Shown here piece by piece: positions 23,473 to 28,593 of a stretch of 28,593 nt of DNA. The notes under the pieces were generated by a model, which was not told the DNA's origin, searched no databases, and worked only from the letters and a program-made list of their open reading frames with translations. Position 1 is the stretch's first letter; each line of letters starts with the position of its first letter. The translations under genes were made by a program, and so were the position numbers. The stretch lies in contig CAKTLD010000014.1 of NCBI GenBank assembly GCA_934572445.1, positions 1-28,593 on the forward strand, written 5' to 3'. This stretch comes from an uncultured Oscillospiraceae bacterium. Its GTDB lineage: Bacteria; Bacillota; Clostridia; Oscillospirales; Oscillospiraceae.

Positions 23473-24597
23473 TTACTTTCCCGCCGTGATCTCACGCAGT
23501 GCGGCGGCGGCGTCGTCGATCTCGCTCACACGGTTGAAGGCGGAAACGCTCAGGCGTACGGTCCCATCGGGCAGCGTGCCTGCCGTGCGGTGGGCAAAGG
23601 GCGCGCAGTGCAACCCCGCACGCAGTGCGATGCCTCGCTGTGCCATTGCCTCGGCGACCTCCTCACTCGCCATGCCCTCCACTGTGAAGGACAGGACGCC
23701 CGCCTGCAGCCGCACATCCCGCGCACGGAAAACGCGCACACGAGGCAGCTCTTCCAGGCGGTCCGCCGCCGCACGGATCAGCTCCTGTTCGTGCAGCAGG
23801 ATGCGCTCAGGCCGCTGGGCGCGCACAAAGCCAAGCCCCGCCTCCAGACCTGCAATACCGGGCACATTGTGCGTACCCGCCTCCAGCCGGTCCGGCAGGA
23901 AGTCCGGCATATCCTGCCGCAGGGATTCGCTGCCCGTTCCGCCCATGATAAGCGGCAGCGCGTCCCGCGCGCACAGCAGCAGGCCAGTGCCCTGCGGACC
24001 GCAAAGCCCCTTGTGTCCGGGCATGGCGGCAAACGCCGCGCCGAGCGCTGAAAAGTCGAGCGGCAGCGCGCCAGCGCCCTGCGAAGCATCCACGATCAGC
24101 GGCACGCCCGCCGTACGGCAGAGCCGCGCGATCTCGCCGATGGGCAGAATATCGCCAAACACGTTGGAAACCTGCGTGCAGATCACCGTTTCCGCTCCCG
24201 CCTCCAGCGCGCGGGCAAAAGCCGCGGCTGTCTCCTGCGGGGAAAAAAGCGGCGCCGCGGCGACGATCACCTCCGCGCCCAGAGCGTGCAGCGGCCGCGT
24301 GACGGCATTGTGCTCATAGCCGGACACCGCGACGCGCGCGCCCGCACGCACCAGACTGCGGATCGCGATGTTCAGCGCGTGCGTCGCATTCATCGTAAAA
24401 ACGACCTGCTCGCCCGACGGCACCGAGAACAACTCCGCCGCCGCACTGCGGCAGCGGAAAAGCGTCTCGTCGGCAGCGCGCGCAGATGCATAGCCTCCCC
24501 GCCCGGGTGAGCTCATCGTACGCATCGCCTGCGCGACGGCCCGATGCACAGCAGCAGGCTTCTGGAAGCTGGTAGCGGCGCTGTCCAGATAGATCAT
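23473..24597 (-). CDS. NifS-like cysteine desulfurase/selenocysteine lyase family enzyme
   Basis: PLP-dependent class V aminotransferase-fold enzyme expected to release sulfur (or selenium) from cysteine (or selenocysteine). The 374-residue protein begins MIYLDSAATSFQKP. The histidine stacking region is EHNAVTRPL, the PLP aspartate DASQGAG follows, and the Schiff-base lysine is K196 in PGHKGLCG. The likely persulfide cysteine is C331 in RAGLHCAPFAH. The order and motifs fit the subgroup found beside DUF3343 rather than housekeeping IscS. The start is the ATG at 24597, overlapping the DUF3343 stop by 4 bp. The longer frame to 24861 only shadows DUF3343. No scaffold gene (iscU or sufU) is nearby, so Fe-S assembly is not the obvious role. 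Confidence 0.93.
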   Translation of the reverse strand: MIYLDSAATSFQKPAAVHRAVAQAMRTMSSPGRGGYASARAADETLFRCRSAAAELFSVPSGEQVVFTMNATHALNIAIRSLVRAGARVAVSGYEHNAVTRPLHALGAEVIVAAAPLFSPQETAAAFARALEAGAETVICTQVSNVFGDILPIGEIARLCRTAGVPLIVDASQGAGALPLDFSALGAAFAAMPGHKGLCGPQGTGLLLCARDALPLIMGGTGSESLRQDMPDFLPDRLEAGTHNVPGIAGLEAGLGFVRAQRPERILLHEQELIRAAADRLEELPRVRVFRARDVRLQAGVLSFTVEGMASEEVAEAMAQRGIALRAGLHCAPFAHRTAGTLPDGTVRLSVSAFNRVSEIDDAAAALREITAGK

Positions 24598-24845
24598 AGC
24601 GCTACCTCTTGCTTTGTCCCGCCGGAAACGCGCAGCACGCGCGTGGGCAGCACACCGCCCGCGCGGCAGGCCTCTTTTGCGCGCGCGAAGCCGCGCACGG
24701 CGATCTCCAGCGTATAACCGCAGCCGCGCTCGCTGATCCCTGCCCCAGCGCGGCGGATCCTGGAAGAAACGCCCGCGTCGCTCAACACCTGCGCCATGCG
24801 CTGTGCGTGCGTAACCGAGCGTGCAACAAACAGATAATAGTCCAT
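24594..24845 (-). CDS. DUF3343 putative Se/S carrier protein
   Basis: An 83-residue protein starting MDYYLFVARSVTHAQRMAQVL, typical of DUF3343 (putative Se/S carrier-like). A single strong candidate carrier cysteine is C42 in ERGCGYTLEI. The first half predicts a beta-alpha-beta ferredoxin-like fold. It is translationally coupled (ATGA overlap) to the cysteine desulfurase, suggesting that the desulfurase loads sulfur or selenium onto it. selD, selU or yedF, which would point to selenium, are not in the window. GGTGAGGGGGG forms the RBS. Confidence 0.88.
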   Translation of the reverse strand: MDYYLFVARSVTHAQRMAQVLSDAGVSSRIRRAGAGISERGCGYTLEIAVRGFARAKEACRAGGVLPTRVLRVSGGTKQEVAL

Positions 24846-24866
24846 ACCGGTCCCCCCTCACCGCAT

Positions 24867-24895
24867 ACTATGCGAAAAAGAGGCCGATGTGTCAG
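24867..24895 (-). promoter_or_regulatory. Putative promoter of the DUF3343-desulfurase pair
   Basis: On the minus strand CTGACA (24895-24890), a 17-bp spacer and CATAGT (24872-24867). The -10 is only 4 of 6 to consensus. It lies inside a 13-bp palindrome, CGCATACTATGCG (24862-24874), which might be an operator. Confidence 0.45.
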
Positions 24896-24951
24896 GCGCA
24901 AAAAGGGAGGGCGCTCTGTCCGGAGCGCCCTCCCCCTTGGCCGATGTGTCA
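24882..24951. repeat. 13-bp direct repeat flanking the ispF terminator
   Basis: GGCCGATGTGTCA occurs at 24882-24894 and again at 24939-24951, 57 bp apart, on either side of the ispF terminator. One copy contains the ispF stop codon; the other contains part of the putative -35 of the DUF3343 promoter. Confidence 0.8.
24900..24934 (-). terminator. Intrinsic terminator after ispF
   Basis: On the minus strand GGGAGGGCGCTC pairs with GAGCGCCCTCCC (arms 24934-24923 and 24916-24905) around a 6-nt loop, followed by five U. Confidence 0.92.
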
Positions 24952-25437
24952 ATTTTCCGCTGTCTCCAGCAGCGCCACGGCATGCGCCGCCATGCCCTCT
25001 CCGCTGCCCGTAAAGCCGAGCCGCTCCTCCGTCGTGGCCTTCACGCTCACGCGCGGAACATCGATCCCGAGCGCACACGCGAGATTCTCCCGCATCTGCG
25101 CGCGGTATGGCGCGAGCTTCGGCGCCTGCGCCAGCACAGTCGCGTCGATATTGACGACGGCAAAGCCGCTCTCATCGAGCCGCGTGCGCACACGGCGCAG
25201 CAATTCAATGCTCGAAATGCCCGCGAACTCCGCTGCGGAATCAGGGAACAGCTGCCCGATATCCCCCAGCGCGGCCGCGCCGAGCAGTGCGTCCATTACC
25301 GCGTGAGTCAGCACATCCGCATCCGAGTGGCCAAGCAGGCCCTTTTCATACGGGATATTGACGCCGCCTAAAATAAGCGCGCGCCCCTCCGTCAGCCGGT
25401 GCACATCATAACCGTGCCCGATACGCAAATCCGTCAT
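24949..25437 (-). CDS. ispF: 2-C-methyl-D-erythritol 2,4-cyclodiphosphate synthase
   Basis: MEP-pathway enzyme that forms MEcPP, on the route to isoprenoids. The 162-residue protein has metal ligands in GYDVHRL near the start and the [25 protein letters not shown] region (key residues [10 protein letters not shown]), with GDIGQLFPD after it. The ATG at 25437 ([11 protein letters not shown]) has AAAGGA upstream; the ATG six codons earlier has no RBS. It follows ispD, with a hairpin in between. Confidence 0.96.
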   Translation of the reverse strand: MTDLRIGHGYDVHRLTEGRALILGGVNIPYEKGLLGHSDADVLTHAVMDALLGAAALGDIGQLFPDSAAEFAGISSIELLRRVRTRLDESGFAVVNIDATVLAQAPKLAPYRAQMRENLACALGIDVPRVSVKATTEERLGFTGSGEGMAAHAVALLETAEN

Positions 25438-25455
25438 TGGTCTGTCCTTTCCCAT

Positions 25456-25490
25456 AAAAAGGCAGAGGGAAATGCCTTATTCCCCTCTGC
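25456..25490 (-). terminator. Terminator-like hairpin between ispD and ispF
   Basis: On the minus strand GCAGAGGG (25490-25482 region) pairs with CCCTCTGC (25469-25462) around a loop of about 12 nt that holds the ispD stop codon, followed by C and five U. Translation of ispD to its end would cover the 5' arm, so it may attenuate rather than fully stop transcription. Confidence 0.6.
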
Positions 25491-26208
25491 GCTGCAATAA
25501 TGCCTCTGCCACAATAAGATCGAGCGGCGTGGTAATCTTGATATTTTCGGGATCGCCCGCCGTCAGACGGACCTCCTTGCCAAAGCGCTCCACGGCCGAG
25601 CAGTCATCCGTCAGCGCGGCATCCGCCGTCAGTGCCGACTGGAGCGCCGCTTTCAGCAGGCCGGCGTCAAAGACCTGCGGCGTCTGTACGGCGAACAGTG
25701 TGCTGCGCTCCGGCGTGCTCTCGACAACACCGTCCCGCGCAATCTTGATCGTGTCGGTCACAGGAACGGCGGGTGCGGCGGCGAAGCTCGTGCGCGCGGC
25801 CTCGACCACGCTGTCGATCAACTCGCTCGTCACAAGCGGACGCGCACCGTCCTGCACGGCCAGCAGCGCTGCCTCCGGCGATGCCTCGAGTGCGGCGCGA
25901 AGCACGGATTCCGTGCGCGTCGCTCCGCCGGGAATGACCTTGACCGGTTTGGTGATACCGTAGGTCTTACAGAGCTCGGCATAGCGCAAAAGCTCATCGT
26001 CCCGCGCGGCAATGACGATCTCGTCGATACTCTCCGCATGGTCGACCGCCAGAAGCGTACGCGCCAGCACCGGAAGATCGCCAAGCGGCGCAAGCAGCTT
26101 ATTCTCCCCGCCGTAGCGCTCTGAGCTTCCGGCCGCGGCGATCAGCGCCGTACAGAAGGGGCGCTGCCGCTCCCCGCGGCGGCGGAATATCTTTTGAAGC
26201 AGGCTCAT
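25477..26208 (-). CDS. ispD: 2-C-methyl-D-erythritol 4-phosphate cytidylyltransferase
   Basis: MEP-pathway enzyme that makes CDP-ME from MEP and CTP. 243 residues. The CTP-binding motif AAAGSSERYGGENKLL follows a short basic N-terminal extension of about 20 residues (MSLLQKIFRRRGERQRPF). VIPGGATRTESVLRAA, AVQDGARPLVT and the C-terminal ENIKITTPLDL are characteristic. It is 4 bp downstream of carD, an arrangement common in Firmicutes and suggestive of a co-transcribed unit. Confidence 0.96.
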   Translation of the reverse strand: MSLLQKIFRRRGERQRPFCTALIAAAGSSERYGGENKLLAPLGDLPVLARTLLAVDHAESIDEIVIAARDDELLRYAELCKTYGITKPVKVIPGGATRTESVLRAALEASPEAALLAVQDGARPLVTSELIDSVVEAARTSFAAAPAVPVTDTIKIARDGVVESTPERSTLFAVQTPQVFDAGLLKAALQSALTADAALTDDCSAVERFGKEVRLTAGDPENIKITTPLDLIVAEALLQRRGE

Positions 26209-26212
26209 CTTC

Positions 26213-26701
26213 TCAGCTCTCCTTTGAAAGCATCGCGGCGTTGACGCGGCTCTCCGCCGCGGGATACTCTACATCCTCCGCCAGCACGATCTCCGATACA
26301 AGGATCTGCTTGGCGATGTGCAGCATCTTGCGCTCGCCATTGGAAAGTCCGCGCTCGCTGTCACGGTGCATCAGCGCCTTGATCACGGCGCTGACCTCGT
26401 TCAGATCCCCGCTTTTGAGCCGGTCCATATTCTCGCGGTAGCGGTGATTCCAATTCGCTGTCATATCCACGCCGAGCTTCGGGATGCGCGCGATAACGGC
26501 CTCGATCTCGTCGCAGGACTTGATGGCGCGGACTCCGATCATCGCGCTGTTTTCCGTCGGGATCTTGAGCGTCAGGCCGGAAATGGGCATTTTGAAGACG
26601 TAAAACTCCGTCATCCTCCCGCCGATCTTTTCACGCACGATGCTGTCGATCACACCCGCGCCGTGCATCGGGTGCACAACCTTATCGCCGATCTGGAACA
26701 T
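26213..26701 (-). CDS. CarD family transcriptional regulator
   Basis: A 162-residue RNA polymerase-binding protein. The N-terminal Tudor-like domain (MFQIGDKVVHPMHGAGVIDSI) contacts the beta subunit. The helical C-terminal part (NWNHRYRENMDRLKSGDLNE) binds DNA near the -10 region in studied relatives and affects open complex stability. The start is the ATG at 26701, with GGGAGG upstream; a longer in-frame extension runs back over the leader and is rejected. It is the first gene before ispD-ispF. Confidence 0.93.
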   Translation of the reverse strand: MFQIGDKVVHPMHGAGVIDSIVREKIGGRMTEFYVFKMPISGLTLKIPTENSAMIGVRAIKSCDEIEAVIARIPKLGVDMTANWNHRYRENMDRLKSGDLNEVSAVIKALMHRDSERGLSNGERKMLHIAKQILVSEIVLAEDVEYPAAESRVNAAMLSKES

Positions 26702-26814
26702 TCTATGCCCACCTCCCTTCTGACAGAATGAAAAATGCCATCCGTCCGTACTGTTTTCCTCTGTGGAAATGAAAAAACACACACAACAAAATGAGAGAAT
26801 ATCCCCCCATAAAT

Positions 26815-26843
26815 AGTATAACGTACTTCCCCGCGTTTTTCAA
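26815..26843 (-). promoter_or_regulatory. Promoter of carD-ispD-ispF
   Basis: On the minus strand -35 TTGAAA (26843-26838), a 17-bp spacer and -10 TATACT (26820-26815). The predicted leader to carD is about 107 nt and contains a GT/T-rich stretch with no clear structure. Confidence 0.82.
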
Positions 26844-26892
26844 GCGTTTTTTCATGAAAAATCTCCAAACCCGCAAAATCATGCGTGCTCGC

Positions 26893-26926
26893 AAAAAAGC
26901 GGAGGCTCTCTGCTGAGAGCCTCCGC
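26893..26926 (-). terminator. Intrinsic terminator after the CoA-transferase gene
   Basis: On the minus strand GCGGAGGCTCTC pairs with GAGAGCCTCCGC (arms 26926-26915 and 26910-26899) around a 4-nt loop, followed by six U. Confidence 0.95.
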
Positions 26927-26942
26927 GGCGGAAGAAATGAAT

Positions 26943-28283
26943 TTACTTGTTGCTGCGGCGCCAGATGTGCATTTTCTCGGCCTCAGTGATCAGCTGTTCA
27001 CGGAAGTCGGGGTGTGCAACGGAAATGAGCGCTTCGGCGCGCTGCCAGGTCGAAAGGCCCTTGAGGTTGACCATGCCGTACTCCGTAACGATGTAGTGCG
27101 TGCAGGAGCGCGGGTCGGTGCAGATAGAGCCCGGCGTCAGCGTGGGAACGATGCGGCTCTTGACCGTACCGTCCTTCCCTGTGACGGTCGAGGACATGCA
27201 GATAAAGCTCTTGCCGCCCTTGGACAGGTAAGCGCCCATGGCAAAGTCGAGCTGGCCGCCCGTGCCGGAGATGTGCTTGATGCCCGCGGACTCAGCATTC
27301 ACCTGGCCAAAGAGGTCGCAGTCGATGGCGTTGTTGATGGAGATGAAGTTATCGATCTGGGAGATGACATGCACATCGTTCGTGTAATCCACCGGCGCGC
27401 CCATAACATCAGGATTGCGGTCCATGTAGTCATAGAGCTTCTGCGTACCGGCGGCAAAGGCGAAGACCTGACGGCCCTTGTCGAGCTGCTTGTGCTTGCC
27501 GGTGATCTTGCCGACAAGCGCCATATCAACGAAGCCGTCAACGTACATCTCCGTGTGGACAGAAAGATCCTTGAGGTCGGACTGCGCGATCATCGAGCCG
27601 ATGGTGTTGGGCATGCCGCCGATGCCGAGCTGAAGGCACGCGCCGTTCGGGATCTCGGGCACGACGAGGTTGGCGACCGCGGTGTCGACCGCGGTAGGCG
27701 CGCCGCCCGCGCCGAGCTGCGCGACAGGGGGATTCTCCCCTTCCACGACCATGTCAACGTCCTGAATGTTGATTTCGCAGCCATTGAGACCGTAAACCCA
27801 AGGCAGATTCTCATTGACTTCGACGATGACGGTCTTGGCGGAATCGAGCATATCGGCCAGATGGGAGGATGCGAGCGCGTAACTGAAGTTGCCGTGCTTA
27901 TCCATCGGCGTGACCTGGATCATTGCAACGTCGACCGTTGCGTTGCCGTCGCGGTAGAAACGCGGCAGCTCGCTGTAGCGCATGGGGCTGAAGTAACCCA
28001 TGCCCTTGGCGATGATCTTGCGGTCGATGCCGCTGCAATGCCAGGAATTCCAGGTGAAGTGCTCACCGGCGTCATCGGCCTTGCAGATTTCGGGCATCCA
28101 CATCGTCACGCCGCCGCGGACCTTGACGTCCTTGAGCTCACTCTGGCGCGCGGCGAGCGCCTTGTCGAGCGTATAGGGATGGTTGGTGCACCAGCCGTAA
28201 TCGACCCAGTCGCCGCTCTTGACGGCCCTGACGGCCTCCGCGGCAGAGGTCAGCTTCTTCTGGTAGAGCGCTGCGTAATCCAT
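26943..28283 (-). CDS. but: Butyryl-CoA:acetate CoA-transferase-like enzyme
   Basis: Class I CoA-transferase of the acetyl-CoA hydrolase/transferase family, 446 residues. The sequence closely resembles butyryl-CoA:acetate CoA-transferases of gut butyrate producers: [12 protein letters not shown] near the start, [39 protein letters not shown] and a C-terminus ending [11 protein letters not shown]. The catalytic glutamate that forms the CoA thioester is probably E245 in [16 protein letters not shown] and SGTGGQLDF are CoA-site loops. It would carry out the last step of butyrate formation, regenerating acetyl-CoA from acetate. A 4-hydroxybutyrate or other short-chain acyl specificity cannot be excluded from sequence alone. 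The gene stands alone with its own promoter, strong RBS (AGGAGG) and terminator. Confidence 0.85.
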   Translation of the reverse strand: MDYAALYQKKLTSAAEAVRAVKSGDWVDYGWCTNHPYTLDKALAARQSELKDVKVRGGVTMWMPEICKADDAGEHFTWNSWHCSGIDRKIIAKGMGYFSPMRYSELPRFYRDGNATVDVAMIQVTPMDKHGNFSYALASSHLADMLDSAKTVIVEVNENLPWVYGLNGCEINIQDVDMVVEGENPPVAQLGAGGAPTAVDTAVANLVVPEIPNGACLQLGIGGMPNTIGSMIAQSDLKDLSVHTEMYVDGFVDMALVGKITGKHKQLDKGRQVFAFAAGTQKLYDYMDRNPDVMGAPVDYTNDVHVISQIDNFISINNAIDCDLFGQVNAESAGIKHISGTGGQLDFAMGAYLSKGGKSFICMSSTVTGKDGTVKSRIVPTLTPGSICTDPRSCTHYIVTEYGMVNLKGLSTWQRAEALISVAHPDFREQLITEAEKMHIWRRSNK

Positions 28284-28319
28284 GGATCAGTTCCTCCTGT
28301 ATGTCAATGGTTTTCTTTG

Positions 28320-28337
28320 TTGTCGAAACTTTAACAA
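28320..28337. promoter_or_regulatory. Rex-like operator over the CoA-transferase start site
   Basis: On the minus strand TTGTTAAAGTTTCGACAA matches the clostridial Rex consensus TTGTTAA-N4-TTAACAA at 12 of 14 defined positions. It touches the last base of the -10 box and covers the predicted start site, an ideal position for repression. Rex senses the NADH/NAD ratio and is known to control butyrate genes in clostridia. Confidence 0.6.
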
Positions 28338-28364
28338 TTATAACATATCGCGCGGCATTTGCAA
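28337..28364 (-). promoter_or_regulatory. Promoter of the CoA-transferase gene
   Basis: On the minus strand -35 TTGCAA (28364-28359), a 16-bp spacer and a perfect -10 TATAAT (28342-28337). Confidence 0.8.
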
Positions 28365-28387
28365 AGGCTTTGTTTGAAAAAGGCGGT

Positions 28388-28420
28388 AAAAAAAGAGACA
28401 GGCCGGAGCCTGTCTCTTTT
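28388..28420 (-). terminator. Terminator after the S1-domain gene
   Basis: AAAAGAGACAGGC pairs with GCCTGTCTCTTTT (arms 28391-28403 and 28408-28420) around a 4-nt loop, with A/T runs on both sides. It ends the S1-domain gene. Confidence 0.9.
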
Positions 28421-28434
28421 TCAAATCAGGGAAA

Positions 28435-28593
28435 TTACTCCTCGACAGGAGCCTCTTCCTCGGCCTCGCCATTCAGCAGAGCGCGGATGCTGAGGGAGAT
28501 CTTCTTCTTTTCCTCGTCGATCGCGGTGATCTTGGCGTCGACCATCTGGCCTTCGGACAGAACGTCGGAGGGCTTGTCGATGCGGCGGTCAGC
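28435..28593 (-). CDS. S1 RNA-binding domain protein, C-terminal end only
   Basis: The last 52 codons of a gene entering from the right edge. The visible part contains the end of an S1 OB-fold (KPSDVLSEGQMVDAKITAID then EEKKKISLSIRALL) and a short acidic tail, GEAEEEAPVEE. This fits ribosomal protein S1-like (RpsA) proteins. In many Clostridia S1 is fused behind IspH, but the visible part cannot tell a fusion from a stand-alone S1 protein. Confidence 0.85.
   Translation of the reverse strand, partial: ADRRIDKPSDVLSEGQMVDAKITAIDEEKKKISLSIRALLNGEAEEEAPVEE

Noticed and set aside
24598..24861. N-terminal extension of the cysteine desulfurase frame
   Set aside because: It is the DUF3343 gene read in another frame. 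MIYLDSAAT at 24597 is the family N-terminus.
1..28593. CRISPR arrays, tRNA or rRNA genes, IS ends, prophage or defence genes
   Set aside because: No repeated spacer pattern, cloverleaf, transposase, integrase or nuclease-like frame was seen on either strand.

Overview
The window looks like chromosomal DNA from an endospore-forming, butyrate-producing gut Clostridia. An Oscillospirales-type organism is my best guess. The reasons are the spoIIGA-sigE pair, high GC content, canonical Firmicutes gene order (yicC-remA-gmk-rpoZ-priA-def-fmt-rsmB-rlmN-stp-prkC-rsgA), a valine T-box leader, and a butyryl-CoA:acetate CoA-transferase-like gene. Nearly every gene lies on the minus strand; cysK is the only clear plus-strand protein gene. 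There is no tRNA, rRNA, CRISPR array, IS element or prophage that I can recognise, so this is mostly a housekeeping region.

Layout from right to left, which is the direction of minus-strand transcription. (a) 28593-28435: C-terminus of an S1-domain protein, then a terminator. (b) 28364-26893: a CoA-transferase gene with its own promoter, a Rex-like operator and a terminator. (c) 26843-24900: promoter, carD, ispD, ispF, with one terminator-like hairpin between ispD and ispF and another after ispF. (d) 24895-23473: a DUF3343 putative Se/S carrier and a NifS-like cysteine desulfurase. (e) 23433-7491: a long run of 17 genes starting at the cdaA promoter. It holds c-di-AMP synthesis and control (cdaA, cdaR); three poorly characterised genes (an RseC-like gene, a DUF5685 gene and a J-domain gene with a cysteine-rich tail); yicC, remA, gmk and rpoZ; then replication restart, translation and kinase genes from priA to rsgA. 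From def to rsgA nearly all junctions are stop/start overlaps.

(f) 7475-6353: cysK on the plus strand, converging on rsgA. It has a strong promoter and a leader of about 150 nt that encodes a 15-residue, cysteine-rich peptide. (g) 6329-5769: a divergent Rrf2-family regulator with three cysteines of the IscR type. (h) 5623-4822: a decayed alkyltransferase-like (ATL) gene with a lost start codon and a frameshift, followed by a lipoprotein-like remnant. (i) 4762-3259: spoIIGA and sigE. (j) 3262-1: a promoter embedded in the sigE stop codon, a valine T-box, a YcxB-like membrane protein gene and valS, which runs off the left edge.

I did not find a large undescribed system. The best candidates for something new are regulatory: the Cys-rich leader ORF ahead of cysK with a hairpin touching the cysK ribosome binding site, the uncharacterised RseC-like/DUF5685/J-domain trio tied to cdaAR, and the membrane protein gene placed under valine T-box control.
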